Origin: 2-01-FULL-33-17 sp964401705
Lineage (GTDB): Bacteria > Patescibacteriota > Minisyncoccia > Phycocordibacterales > UBA9973
DNA: 35,360 nt
Assembly (NCBI GenBank): GCA_964401705.1
Contig: CAYNZJ010000006.1
Span: forward strand, 1 to 35,360
Direction: 5' to 3'
Shown here: piece by piece, positions 23,268-31,549 of the stretch
Numbering within the stretch: the stretch's first letter is position 1
Layout: every line of letters begins with the position of its first letter
Notes under the pieces: model-generated
The model's database searches: none
Told to the model about the DNA's origin: nothing
What the model saw: only the letters and a program-made list of their open reading frames with translations
Program-made: the position numbers and the translations under genes

Positions 23268-26200
23268 TTAAGCTGTTTGTTTTTGAGTTCCTACTATAAT
23301 CTCATTAATTTCCTTGGTTTTACCAACAAAAATTGCATTTTCTCTTGGGGTTAATGATTTTTTATCTATAATCTTTTTGGCAATTTGATTTAATCTTCTT
23401 TTGGTGACTTTATTATTATCGACAAAATCATTATATTCTTTATCAGAAATAATTTCAGATTCTGTTTCAGGATTTATTTCAGGTGCTGACATTACTGAAG
23501 CAGATGGTGGAACTTCATTATTAGACTTTTGTTGATTTAACATTTCACTAAACCTTGCATTTACATCACTAACACTCATTTTTTCAGGGTTTGGATTTTT
23601 ATTATTTTTTACTACCCCTTCGTTATCCTCATCTGCAGTTGTAGCTGATATTGGAGCAGATTCGCTTTGGATATCATTAATACCTTGTGGTTTATCTGTA
23701 TATGTTTTTAAATTCTCTTGTCCTTTTGCTGGACCTTGTTTTTTTTCTTTATCATCTTTTTTATATTCACCCTGCTCCATTGGACGACGAGGAATTGGTG
23801 GAATTGGAATTGGTGGTTCAATTTCACTATCAAGAGGAATATCAAAACGAATATGTTTTACTTGTCCATCACCATCTTTTATTATATCTTCTAAATTAGC
23901 TTTATCTTCACCAATATGTGTTGCTAAAATTCTTAAATTCTCACCACCATCTTCTGCGGTGCCCATAGACTGAGCAACTTCTGCAAATTTACCAGTAAAC
24001 ACTGCGTGCCCATCAACATTTTTAAACATTGCTTTTGCTAATTCACTATCTTTAGAAATAATTGCATTTCCATTTTTATCAATATCAACTTCAAATACAT
24101 TGAACTGAGTATCTCGACTTAATGAAAATGCCATTTTTAATTTACCAGCATCAATTTGATTTTTTGCATCAATAGATTGGTCTAAATGAAATGACCCATC
24201 ATTAGTCATATGACTCATATTAAATATATAATTCCCATTTTGATCGATTCCAGTATTATTTGCGCCACCCCACCAACCGCGAAGTTCATTTTGATCAAAT
24301 GGTTTTGTATCATTTTCATACCATAAATCACGATGAATTTTATGTGTTAATTCGGGATGATTATTTATATATTCTTCTGCACTATTATAAGTAACTGTTT
24401 TTTCTACAACTGGCCCACCAACAATACTTTCATTTGTATATATATCTGAATTATGAAGTACTTTTATTGCCTCTGGTGTTAAATTACCATTTGAATCAAA
24501 ATCAATTCCAGAGATTGTTTTACCATTAGCAATTAAATCATACCCATGCCCATCTGGATGTTGCACAAGACTTACCCCTTCTGGCAAATGAATATGCTCA
24601 CCATTTATATTATAATCAACACCATTACCAAACGGCATTCGTGGGTTATCACCCAGTGCCCAGCGACGTAGTGATTCCATTGCTGTTGTATCATGTGCAA
24701 GGTCTTTACCTGGAGTACCATCAAAATGATTACGAATACTTTTTACAGAACCCTCAATAAGACCATCTTCTTTTGTAAATGCTGATGTGACTTCTTGTGC
24801 TACAAAGCTAATTCCTGCTCCTACTAAAAGAGACTGCCCGGCCTTACGCCACATTTTTTCATTACGCATTTTTCTAAAAATCTCATCCTTTTGTGTTTTT
24901 TCAGTAGTAAAGTTCTCTTCATGAGCATCAACTAAAGCTTCTAGATTAGAATTAAAATCACCATTTAATTCCAGTCCGGCGTTACGTAATGCAACCTTCA
25001 GTTCGGCAGCCTTAACAAGCATTGCAGTACGGTCCTTCTCTACTTTTTCAAAACTACCATATGAAATAAGGTCAATCTTTTCTTTGTTACCATATCTTAC
25101 ACGAGCTTCAAAATCAGAAAGATTTTCCATTATACTTCGGATTTCTTCTCTCCCTAAATTCCCACGTTCAACCTTACTAAGAGCATTATCAAGATTAGCA
25201 ATAATATCAGTTGCAGATTTAGTTTCGTAGCGATTCTTTTCCATTTGTTCGCGACGCTTCATATCGTCTTCTGTAAACTGCATGCCTTTTGCTCGTTCAC
25301 GTATATGTTGAGATCGTTCTCTGGTCACTCGAGCTCTTTCTTTAGCAGCTTCAATCCCAGCATTAACAGCAAGACCTGCGCCAAAGCCAGCCCACTTGGC
25401 AGCTTTTCTAGTTGAGTCTACTAATACATACCTTGTTAATGCATAAGCTCCAGCAATAATACCAGTTTGCGCTAAAGCTTGGCCAAGCATTGTTTTACTA
25501 ATCAGTTTACTATTTAAAATTTTATCAAAAGTTGTTTTTTTAGCTTCAGTGTCCAAACTCTCTCTGGCTTTACCTAAAGTTAATTGAATGTCAAAATCCA
25601 TTTGATCTAATGCCTCTCCATGAGAAGCTGCATCTTTAATTTCTTTAGCAATCTCTAATAAATTATCCGCATATAATTTACCCTCTTGTGCATAATTAGG
25701 ATTATGTGCAAAAATTAAATCATCCTTTCTATTTTTAAAAGTTGCTTCATTAATTGATCCTGATGCATAACTTTTTATTAAATCTTTTAACGCATTATTT
25801 ACCTCGGGAGTAGCTTCAATCTTAGAATTTTTTTCTTCCTCGCGCAGGATTTCATCAGCATACTGACTAGTAAACTTTTCAATAACTGCTTTTTTAGCTT
25901 CATCAGAATTTTTTGTATTAATAGTTGGGTCAGCATTAGCATCTTGTCCTGCATACAAATTCCCAGTTTCTAAAATTTGTTTTTTAACTTTTGAAATTTC
26001 ACGCTGACGATAATATTCTTGTGCTAAATTGTGTTTCCAAATTCTTTTTAAATTTCTTGTAAGCCAATTTTTAGAACGGTCTTCCTTATCTTCCGTCATC
26101 CGGTTATCACCAATATCCCGAGATTCTGCATCGGCAAGTTCCTGCAAATCAATAACCCCGGCCTTAAAAACTTTTTTTTCAGCCAGTTTTTTTGCTTCTT

Positions 26201-26273
26201 CTTTTATTAAATCTGGATTATTATTTTCTACTTTTTTTATATCAATAGTATTAGAAGCTGGTTTTTCATTCAT
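23268..26273 (-). CDS. Large membrane-associated protein of unknown function (1001 residues)
   Basis: I do not recognise a named family. The first 260 residues are highly charged and helical. Two hydrophobic segments follow (about 262-285, MLGQALAQTGIIAGAYALTR, and 293-308), then a strongly basic helical stretch (310-350) and more helices. A third hydrophobic segment lies at 480-498 (SLLVGAGISFVAQEV). The second half changes character: Gly/Asn/Asp-rich beta-type sequence (520-830), a proline linker (EIEPPIPIPPIPRRP) and a disordered Lys/Glu/Asn tail. No signal peptide or catalytic motif is visible. It begins 4 nt after the stop of the DUF5663-like gene and should share its promoter. Size and composition suggest a scaffold or surface-associated protein; that is inference. 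Confidence 0.75.
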   Translation of the reverse strand: MNEKPASNTIDIKKVENNNPDLIKEEAKKLAEKKVFKAGVIDLQELADAESRDIGDNRMTEDKEDRSKNWLTRNLKRIWKHNLAQEYYRQREISKVKKQILETGNLYAGQDANADPTINTKNSDEAKKAVIEKFTSQYADEILREEEKNSKIEATPEVNNALKDLIKSYASGSINEATFKNRKDDLIFAHNPNYAQEGKLYADNLLEIAKEIKDAASHGEALDQMDFDIQLTLGKARESLDTEAKKTTFDKILNSKLISKTMLGQALAQTGIIAGAYALTRYVLVDSTRKAAKWAGFGAGLAVNAGIEAAKERARVTRERSQHIRERAKGMQFTEDDMKRREQMEKNRYETKSATDIIANLDNALSKVERGNLGREEIRSIMENLSDFEARVRYGNKEKIDLISYGSFEKVEKDRTAMLVKAAELKVALRNAGLELNGDFNSNLEALVDAHEENFTTEKTQKDEIFRKMRNEKMWRKAGQSLLVGAGISFVAQEVTSAFTKEDGLIEGSVKSIRNHFDGTPGKDLAHDTTAMESLRRWALGDNPRMPFGNGVDYNINGEHIHLPEGVSLVQHPDGHGYDLIANGKTISGIDFDSNGNLTPEAIKVLHNSDIYTNESIVGGPVVEKTVTYNSAEEYINNHPELTHKIHRDLWYENDTKPFDQNELRGWWGGANNTGIDQNGNYIFNMSHMTNDGSFHLDQSIDAKNQIDAGKLKMAFSLSRDTQFNVFEVDIDKNGNAIISKDSELAKAMFKNVDGHAVFTGKFAEVAQSMGTAEDGGENLRILATHIGEDKANLEDIIKDGDGQVKHIRFDIPLDSEIEPPIPIPPIPRRPMEQGEYKKDDKEKKQGPAKGQENLKTYTDKPQGINDIQSESAPISATTADEDNEGVVKNNKNPNPEKMSVSDVNARFSEMLNQQKSNNEVPPSASVMSAPEINPETESEIISDKEYNDFVDNNKVTKRRLNQIAKKIIDKKSLTPRENAIFVGKTKEINEIIVGTQKQTA

Positions 26274-26277
26274 AAAA

Positions 26278-26571
26278 TTAAGCTAGATACAAACTTTTAA
26301 ATTCAAGCATCTCAGTTGCTAGTTTTTCCTCTACATCAGGAACATTATTTTTTAAGAATTCATTAATAGCCTCATCATTTTTAGAATCTAATAATTTATT
26401 AAAATCTTCAAGTTTATCACTTGGAAGGTTAGATAAAATCATTGCATTCAAACGATCCTCGAATCGACTCATTAAATCGGCCTTGATTTGGGCTAAAACT
26501 TCTGGGTCTTTATGCTCAAGACCTTTTTCAGTAACTATGCGATTTATAAAATCTTCTATTATGTTATTCAT
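26278..26571 (-). CDS. Small helical protein resembling DUF5663
   Basis: A 97-residue acidic, all-helical protein of unknown function. The pattern is LEHKDPEVLAQIKADLMSRF, then ILSNLPSDKLEDFNKLLD and a helix ending in an aromatic-aliphatic tail. It fits my recollection of DUF5663, a family found mainly in Patescibacteria; I could not check a profile. I start at 26571 (MNNIIEDF) rather than at the upstream in-frame ATG at 26607. A consensus promoter (26578-26607) overlaps the longer start, and its -10 box ends exactly 6 nt before 26571. It is the first gene of a two-gene unit with the 1001-residue protein and may be its small partner. Confidence 0.75.
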   Translation of the reverse strand: MNNIIEDFINRIVTEKGLEHKDPEVLAQIKADLMSRFEDRLNAMILSNLPSDKLEDFNKLLDSKNDEAINEFLKNNVPDVEEKLATEMLEFKSLYLA

Positions 26572-26577
26572 ATATAA

Positions 26578-26607
26578 ATTATACAAATTTATAAGGTTGT
26601 ATGTCAA
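26578..26607 (-). promoter_or_regulatory. Consensus promoter with leaderless geometry (DUF5663-like gene)
   Basis: On the minus strand perfect TTGACA (26607-26602), 18 nt, perfect TATAAT (26583-26578). The -10 ends 6 nt before the ATG at 26571, so the message should begin at the start codon. This is the clearest leaderless example in the window. Confidence 0.8.
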
Positions 26608-26742
26608 ATAAAAATTATTATTTTAATAGTATTTATAATTAAATCTTACAAAATCCTTATAAAATAAACATTTTTAGCCAAAAAAACAAAAAAATCCTTA
26701 TTTTATAGGCTTAATTTAACAAAATATATTATAAAATAGATA
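26608..26742. other. AT-rich intergenic stretch with short repeats
   Basis: This lies between the divergent promoters of the DUF5663-like gene and the cassette. It holds no ORF or RNA gene that I can see. It has a direct repeat AAATCCTTAT (26651-26660 and 26692-26701) and an imperfect inverted pair, CCTTATAAAATAA (26655-26667) with TTATTTTATAGG (26698-26709). No DnaA boxes were found. It may be a regulator site or only AT-rich spacer. Confidence 0.4.
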
Positions 26743-26771
26743 TTGACTTTTGTCTATGAATATGCTATTAT
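26743..26771 (+). promoter_or_regulatory. Promoter of the three-gene cassette
   Basis: TTGACT (26743-26748), 17 nt, TATTAT (26766-26771) with extended TG. The nine bases TGCTATTAT are identical to the -10 region of the tRNA-Thr promoter, so this should be a strong housekeeping promoter. The predicted start is near 26778, leaving a leader of about 120 nt. Confidence 0.75.
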
Positions 26772-26817
26772 ATACCCAAGATACCTATACGACTGCCCTT
26801 TAACAATGATGGTTTAA

Positions 26818-26882
26818 TTTTTAAGGAATTAGGGCTTCTTTCAACCACAACGGTGTTTGAAACGGCTTTAATTTCTTAAAAA
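26818..26882 (+). promoter_or_regulatory. Long hairpin in the cassette leader
   Basis: A 14-bp outer stem (26818-26831 with 26869-26882, one G-U) encloses an inner stem TTTCAA/TTGAAA (26839-26844 with 26857-26862). GCCCT at 26795-26799 could instead pair with AGGGC at 26831-26835, which overlaps the stem. The hairpin ends 18 nt before the first ATG. It could protect the mRNA or act as a switch. Confidence 0.5.
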
Positions 26883-26900
26883 ATATAAACAAAAAAACAA

Positions 26901-27956
26901 ATGTTTAACAAAAAAAATCAGGCTACCGTAACGGCGCCACAAACAATTGAAGCTCTTCGTGAGCAGTACGAATTGGATTCTTTAAGAATCCAAACTGAAA
27001 CAGAAAAAAATGTCAATGACACTGAGAGTTTAAAACTAAAACTCGGAAGAATGTCAAAAGAATTGTATGGCACTGAAAATTATTCAGAAAAAAGGTCATT
27101 CTGGCCTCATTTCTGGTGGATATGTGCCTTACTACTTGTTGCAGGGGTCGAGATACCCTTAAACGCAATGAGTTTTGAGATTTTCGATAGACCTCAAGTT
27201 GAGACACGTATAATGGCAGTAGTATTCGGACTTTTAGTGGCAACTTTAGCCCACTTTACAGGGTACGGCTTCAGACGCTCTTCTGTTGGGGACCGCACTT
27301 ATAGTACTATCGGTTTTATAGGATTAGTAATTGCAATTGTAGCATTTTGGACAACAGCTTCCTTCCGTGTTCAATACATGGAAGAAATGGGCTTCAAAAG
27401 CTCATTAAGTTGGTTAAGCCAATTTGCTTTTGCTCTTATAATTTTTGGTATTGGTGTTATGGCTTCTTACTTTCATACAAGCGGTGTAAAGAATCTGAAA
27501 CTGGAAAAAGTTTTCCGTTCAGAGATTCGTAGGCTAAAATCTCTACGAAAAGAATTACAACAAATTCTAAACAAAAAATCAAAGTTACTTAAAAAGTACA
27601 CTGCTGATTATAATAGAATTGTAGAAATAGAAAAAGAAGGGAATTCTGTTAATGATGGGAAACCGATACAAGAAAGCCGTGAACAAGCAACTGAAAGACA
27701 AAACGTTGAAGCAGAGAAGAAATCGGAATTTGATGAAAATGAAAACAAGTTTAACGAAGCAGTTCGTGAAGCACGTATCATGATTCAAAGCTACGGAAAC
27801 AAAAAAACTGAACTCAAAGGTGATGTAAGCTTTATGCAAATCCGTGCCCGTATGACTATGCTGCTCCAACAATTAGAAAAACTTTCTAGTTCTGCTGATA
27901 ATGGTCAGGAAAGATACAAAAATATGGAAAATGAATTTAACTCTTTAAATGCTTAA
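26901..27956 (+). CDS. Cassette gene 1: four-helix membrane protein with long coiled coil
   Basis: A 351-residue protein of no family I recognise. A charged helical N-terminus (15-60) precedes four transmembrane helices at about 70-92, 103-124, 135-154 and 170-191. A long cytoplasmic-type coiled-coil region follows (about 195-245 and 258-330), with heptad-like Leu/Ile spacing and many Lys/Glu/Arg. There are no MotA-type proton-channel signatures and no catalytic motifs. The shape suggests a membrane platform that transmits or assembles through its coiled coil. It heads a three-gene plus-strand unit with its own promoter and a 120-nt leader. The ATG is preceded by an A-rich stretch without a Shine-Dalgarno. 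By eye, codons are richer in G and C than in flanking genes. Confidence 0.8.
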   Translation: MFNKKNQATVTAPQTIEALREQYELDSLRIQTETEKNVNDTESLKLKLGRMSKELYGTENYSEKRSFWPHFWWICALLLVAGVEIPLNAMSFEIFDRPQVETRIMAVVFGLLVATLAHFTGYGFRRSSVGDRTYSTIGFIGLVIAIVAFWTTASFRVQYMEEMGFKSSLSWLSQFAFALIIFGIGVMASYFHTSGVKNLKLEKVFRSEIRRLKSLRKELQQILNKKSKLLKKYTADYNRIVEIEKEGNSVNDGKPIQESREQATERQNVEAEKKSEFDENENKFNEAVREARIMIQSYGNKKTELKGDVSFMQIRARMTMLLQQLEKLSSSADNGQERYKNMENEFNSLNA

Positions 27957-27959
27957 ACC

Positions 27960-28646
27960 ATGAAAAAGTTAGTTTATCTATTCATCGCAACACTTAGTGT
28001 TATTTTTGTATCCTGTACTTCTACCACAACTTCAGTTCCAACCACAAAGAGTGTTTACATTCTGGTAGACAACACCGAAGCTGTTGAGTCCCGTGAAGGA
28101 CTTATTCCTACTGAGAGCATTGTAAAAATTATGGAAAATGGTGGCACCGTCACCTGGCAACAAGTAAATGCTGTTAGTTTAAACAGTAACAAGAGTATTG
28201 AATTTTCTCTACCTGAAGATCCGACTCGCTTCCAAAAGAAGCAAGCTGTTGAACCATTTATTGAAAAGTTTGAAGATACGCGGAAAAAATTTCTGGGCCC
28301 TGTAGCAAAAGGTACAGACAATTCTTCCATCTACAAGCCAATTTGCAAAGCTATCCAGAACCTGGATGAATCAAAAGGAGATCAGAAAATCCTGATTATT
28401 ATTTCCGACATGATCGAGAATTCTCGATTTGGAAACTTTTATCGCCAGAACGATTTCAAGAAAGCTAAAGCTCAGCTCGACAGTAGCGGTGTAAGTATTC
28501 CTGAAAATTCGAATGTAAAGATCATTATACTTTATGATCCTTCGGGAAATTCCAAAAAGGAAGCCCAATTCGAACGGGCAATGGGATACTGGGCGAAAAT
28601 CTTCGAAGCAGCCAATATCAGTTACGAAGTTAGACCGAATCTTTAA
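27960..28646 (+). CDS. Cassette gene 2: lipoprotein with a von Willebrand factor A-like domain
   Basis: A 228-residue protein with a lipoprotein signal: MKKL, hydrophobic core 5-16, and FVSC19 as lipobox, so it should be lipidated and face outward. After a Ser/Thr linker the fold looks like a VWA domain. The strand SVYILVDNTEA places D37, T39 and A41 at the DxSxS metal site, with the last Ser lost. A Thr follows in KGTDNSS (T119), and KILIIISDMIENS gives D150 at the third metal loop. Later strands include VKIIILYDPSG. So it is a VWA-like module with a partly altered MIDAS, probably a protein-binding domain. It starts 3 nt after gene 1. The signal resembles those of Bacteroidota lipoproteins. 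Confidence 0.8.
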   Translation: MKKLVYLFIATLSVIFVSCTSTTTSVPTTKSVYILVDNTEAVESREGLIPTESIVKIMENGGTVTWQQVNAVSLNSNKSIEFSLPEDPTRFQKKQAVEPFIEKFEDTRKKFLGPVAKGTDNSSIYKPICKAIQNLDESKGDQKILIIISDMIENSRFGNFYRQNDFKKAKAQLDSSGVSIPENSNVKIIILYDPSGNSKKEAQFERAMGYWAKIFEAANISYEVRPNL

Positions 28647-28649
28647 ACT

Positions 28650-29156
28650 ATGATAGCCATGACTACAGATGCGAATCTGAAGCTACAGGCTATCATTCCT
28701 GACTTAATAGAATTTGAAAAAACACTGAGAAAGATATCTTCAAATTTTGAGGAAATCGAGTATTACAAAAAGTTCAAATTCCACCGGGATAAACCAAGTT
28801 TAATACCAGTCCTTGCAATACAGGATTTGATTAAAGAGATTCTCAAATTAAGAAACAAGCTGGCTAACTTTAAGAAGTCGTTCAACGAAAATGATCTTGA
28901 AGAAAGTTTAAGAAATGCCTTTCTTGAAATCTTCATCCAAATAAATAAAAAGGATGACTTGATGCAAAGCGGTTATGTTAGATTAGGAAATGGTGTCGAC
29001 CTGTGGCACAAAAGTGTTGAGGATGTTGTAAACGGATGGGAAAAAAATAAGTACAAAATCAACTATGCGTATTCCCGTCAATGTTACGACTTTATTGTTA
29101 AATACCTTCCTTTAGCTGACTTAATAAATCAACTTGATGAAGGATTGTATTTGTAA
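28650..29156 (+). CDS. Cassette gene 3: small helical soluble protein
   Basis: A 168-residue protein with no recognised family. It reads as nearly all alpha-helix: amphipathic segments LQAIIPDLIEFEKTLRKI, LAIQDLIKEILKLRNKL and SLRNAFLEIFIQI, then a C-terminal part with aromatic residues (WHKSVEDVVNGWEK, YAYSRQCYDFIVKYL). There is no signal peptide or membrane segment, so it should be cytoplasmic. The start is 3 nt after the stop of gene 2; a second Met at residue 4 is an alternative. The stop/start spacers TAAACC-ATG and TAAACT-ATG at the two junctions are almost identical. It may act as cytoplasmic partner of the coiled coil of gene 1, which is inference. A terminator follows. Confidence 0.78.
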   Translation: MIAMTTDANLKLQAIIPDLIEFEKTLRKISSNFEEIEYYKKFKFHRDKPSLIPVLAIQDLIKEILKLRNKLANFKKSFNENDLEESLRNAFLEIFIQINKKDDLMQSGYVRLGNGVDLWHKSVEDVVNGWEKNKYKINYAYSRQCYDFIVKYLPLADLINQLDEGLYL

Positions 29157-29210
29157 ACCGTCATTAATTAGTGGACTCCACCACTCTATACATATTGGAG
29201 AAAATATACT

Positions 29211-29236
29211 GGCCTTTCTTTTGAAAGGCCTTTTTT
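29211..29236 (+). terminator. Intrinsic terminator of the cassette
   Basis: GGCCTTTC (29211-29218) pairs perfectly with GAAAGGCC (29223-29230) around a TTTT loop and is followed by TTTTTT (29231-29236). It is oriented for the plus strand, closing the cassette transcript before the convergent smc gene. Confidence 0.9.
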
Positions 29237-29256
29237 ATTTATATAATTTTATTTTT

Positions 29257-31527
29257 CTATTTCGCTATTTTACTAGCTTCGGCGAATTCGATAGATAGTA
29301 GTTTAGACACAGCATCAGCGCCCATTGTGACGCCGTAGATTGTACCAGCGCGAGACATTGTCTCGCGGTTATGAGTTACAACAATTAATTGAGTTCGGGT
29401 GGACAATCTCTCGAGCATGTCGCCATAACGGCGCGAGTTTGCTTCATCCAGTGCTGCGTCGGTCTCATCCAATACTAAAAATGGTGGCGGGTTAACTTGC
29501 GACATTGCAAATAGCAGTGCAATAGACACAAGTGATCTTTCCCCGCCGGAGAGCATAGTTAATTCTTTAACTTTTTTATTAGGCAAATCAACATGAATAT
29601 TTACTCCACGCTCAAATTTAGGGGTAAGCGAATCTTCATCTTCTAAATCTGTTTCTTCATCTTCTTGTTCCCCGCCTTTTTTAAGTTCGGCAACTAATGA
29701 CAAAAATGCATTTCCTCCGCCAAACATAGCTTTGAAAAATTCTCCAAAATGAGTATTTATTTTTTCAATACCTTTGGTAAATTCCAACCGGACAGTCTCA
29801 CGAAGTTCAGCAATTAAATCCAAAAGTGACTTAATGCTATTATCCAAATCATTTAACTGTGAATGCAGGTATTCATCTCTGGCTTTTGTGTCTTCAAATT
29901 CTTTTATAATATCACTACCGGACCCACCACCAATTTCTTCTAATTTCATTCGAAGTCTCTCAAGAGCCCGTCTTTCAGAAACTAATTGTTCTTTTGTTAA
30001 GTCTTCTTCGTTAATACCTTCGGATAATGAATTTATTAAAAATGGCTCAAAAATCTTTTTTTCTTCTTCAAGCATTAATAAATCATTTGTAATATGTTCC
30101 CGATCAAGCTCTATTTTAGACTTTTCTCCTATTAGTCTTGCTCGCTCAATGCGAGATTTGTATTGATCAGCTTCTAAAGAATGAATCTCAATTTGTTTTT
30201 GGTTCAACTTTTCTTGCTCGATTTTTTCATCTTTATTCAAAACCTCTAAAGAAGAAATATTGTTATTGATTTCATTACGTAAAGATTCTTCTAATTCTAA
30301 TGCTTGAGTTAATTCTTCGGGATTTTCATTAATGCTGAATATTTCAATCTTTTTAGTATCAGTAGTGTTATTGGTATTTAAAAAGTTTTTAACTTTATTT
30401 AAAATCTTATGCAACCCTTGTGATACATTTTCAAAACTTTTATCTTGATTATTTAAAATAGATTCAATTTCAGTATTTATAGATTCGCAAAAATTTACAA
30501 ATTCATTTTTCTCCAAAGAAATATGAGATTTTGGATTATTATTTTGAATTGGATTTTTGGGTTTTTTCAAAGCCTCGATGATACCTTCGGTGCGACCCAA
30601 TTGACGCTCGAGCGACTCACGGGTACGAAGTAATGCTAACTTTTCACCATTAATTCTATCTAATGATGATTTAATTTCATTTAATTCATCAGTATAAAAT
30701 GTCGGTACAACAGAAGTTTCTTCTTTATATTGAGCTAATTCAGTTTCAACTTTAAACAAATTAGTATTGATTTGATCAAGATGTTTTTTAATTATATTGG
30801 TTGAATTTTTTTCATAAACAAAATATCTCTTTGATAACTCACGGCGAGCTTCTTCGGCTTCATTGAGTTTTTCAACTTGTTTCCGCAAAAAATTAAGATG
30901 CGGTGCAAGTTCACGCCGAGCTGAACTTATCTCAGCAATATTTAATTTTGATTTGTCTAGTTTACGAATTGCATCTCGAATTCGGATTTCATAAATCCGC
31001 AGCCCGAGTGCATCATCTATCATACTGCGTCTTTCTTTAGAACTTGCAGTAATTAAACGATCAGCTTCACCTTGAGAAATTATATGATGTCCAGATGCCC
31101 CAATATGAACCGAAGATAATAAATCGGTTATATCTTTAAGCCTAACTTCGGATCCACCAATACTATAGATACTTCGCCCATCGGCATATAATTCACGGGA
31201 AATTACAATATCATCAAAATCAACTGAAATATTTTTACCTATTTCATTAGATAAACTAAATTGTCTTTTACGATTATCAAAAGATATACTAACTTTTAGT
31301 TTGTTTACAGAGCCAGTAGATTTAGAACCTTTGAATAATAAATCAGATTGACCTTTACCTCGAAGTGATTTCATTGACTGTTCCCCTAATACAAAACGAA
31401 TAGCTTCAACAACGTTTGATTTTCCAGACCCATTTGGTCCAACAACTGCAGTAATTGGTGAATCAATAAAAATAGCTACCTTTTTCCCAAAGGATTTAAA
31501 ACCACTAATTTCAATTGATTTCAACAT
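29257..31527 (-). CDS. smc: SMC chromosome-segregation ATPase, short form without a recognisable hinge
   Basis: SMC proteins organise and segregate chromosomes as ATP-gated rings. The head halves are clear: Walker A GPNGSGKSN (30-38), the Q-loop region LGEQSMKSLRGKG, the ABC signature LSGGERS (from residue 659) and Walker B LVLDETDAALDE (D687, E688), then the H-loop VVTHN. Between them lies coiled coil. At 756 residues the protein is far shorter than the usual 1150-1200. The region where the globular hinge should be (about 320-400) is instead a low-complexity Asn/Lys segment plus a short helical pair, without the hinge's glycine motifs. It is the last gene of rpmF-nusB/nudix-rnc-smc. RecN or RecF are unlikely because of the SMC-type head motifs. 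Confidence 0.88.
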   Translation of the reverse strand: MLKSIEISGFKSFGKKVAIFIDSPITAVVGPNGSGKSNVVEAIRFVLGEQSMKSLRGKGQSDLLFKGSKSTGSVNKLKVSISFDNRKRQFSLSNEIGKNISVDFDDIVISRELYADGRSIYSIGGSEVRLKDITDLLSSVHIGASGHHIISQGEADRLITASSKERRSMIDDALGLRIYEIRIRDAIRKLDKSKLNIAEISSARRELAPHLNFLRKQVEKLNEAEEARRELSKRYFVYEKNSTNIIKKHLDQINTNLFKVETELAQYKEETSVVPTFYTDELNEIKSSLDRINGEKLALLRTRESLERQLGRTEGIIEALKKPKNPIQNNNPKSHISLEKNEFVNFCESINTEIESILNNQDKSFENVSQGLHKILNKVKNFLNTNNTTDTKKIEIFSINENPEELTQALELEESLRNEINNNISSLEVLNKDEKIEQEKLNQKQIEIHSLEADQYKSRIERARLIGEKSKIELDREHITNDLLMLEEEKKIFEPFLINSLSEGINEEDLTKEQLVSERRALERLRMKLEEIGGGSGSDIIKEFEDTKARDEYLHSQLNDLDNSIKSLLDLIAELRETVRLEFTKGIEKINTHFGEFFKAMFGGGNAFLSLVAELKKGGEQEDEETDLEDEDSLTPKFERGVNIHVDLPNKKVKELTMLSGGERSLVSIALLFAMSQVNPPPFLVLDETDAALDEANSRRYGDMLERLSTRTQLIVVTHNRETMSRAGTIYGVTMGADAVSKLLSIEFAEASKIAK

Positions 31528-31549
31528 AATGATTTATAAATTAAATTAT

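Noticed and set aside
26572..26607. Longer N-terminus for the DUF5663-like protein starting at 26607
   Set aside because: It would place the start codon on top of a consensus TTGACA/TATAAT promoter. The shorter start has the 6-nt spacing seen at other genes.
26572..26900. Replication origin in the AT-rich intergenic region
   Set aside because: No DnaA-box-like nonamers, no dnaA or dnaN nearby; the region is explained by two divergent promoters and a leader.
27013..27243. Minus-strand ORFs inside the cassette genes (also 27585-27872 and 28055-28330)
   Set aside because: Short antisense frames with no promoter; the plus frames have clear membrane, lipoprotein and coiled-coil signatures.
26901..29156. 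Cassette as a Zorya-type defence system (ZorA-like membrane protein with coiled coil)
   Set aside because: The topology has four closely spaced helices without the MotA-type cytoplasmic insert, no OmpA-like ZorB partner and no helicase or nuclease gene. The resemblance is only general.
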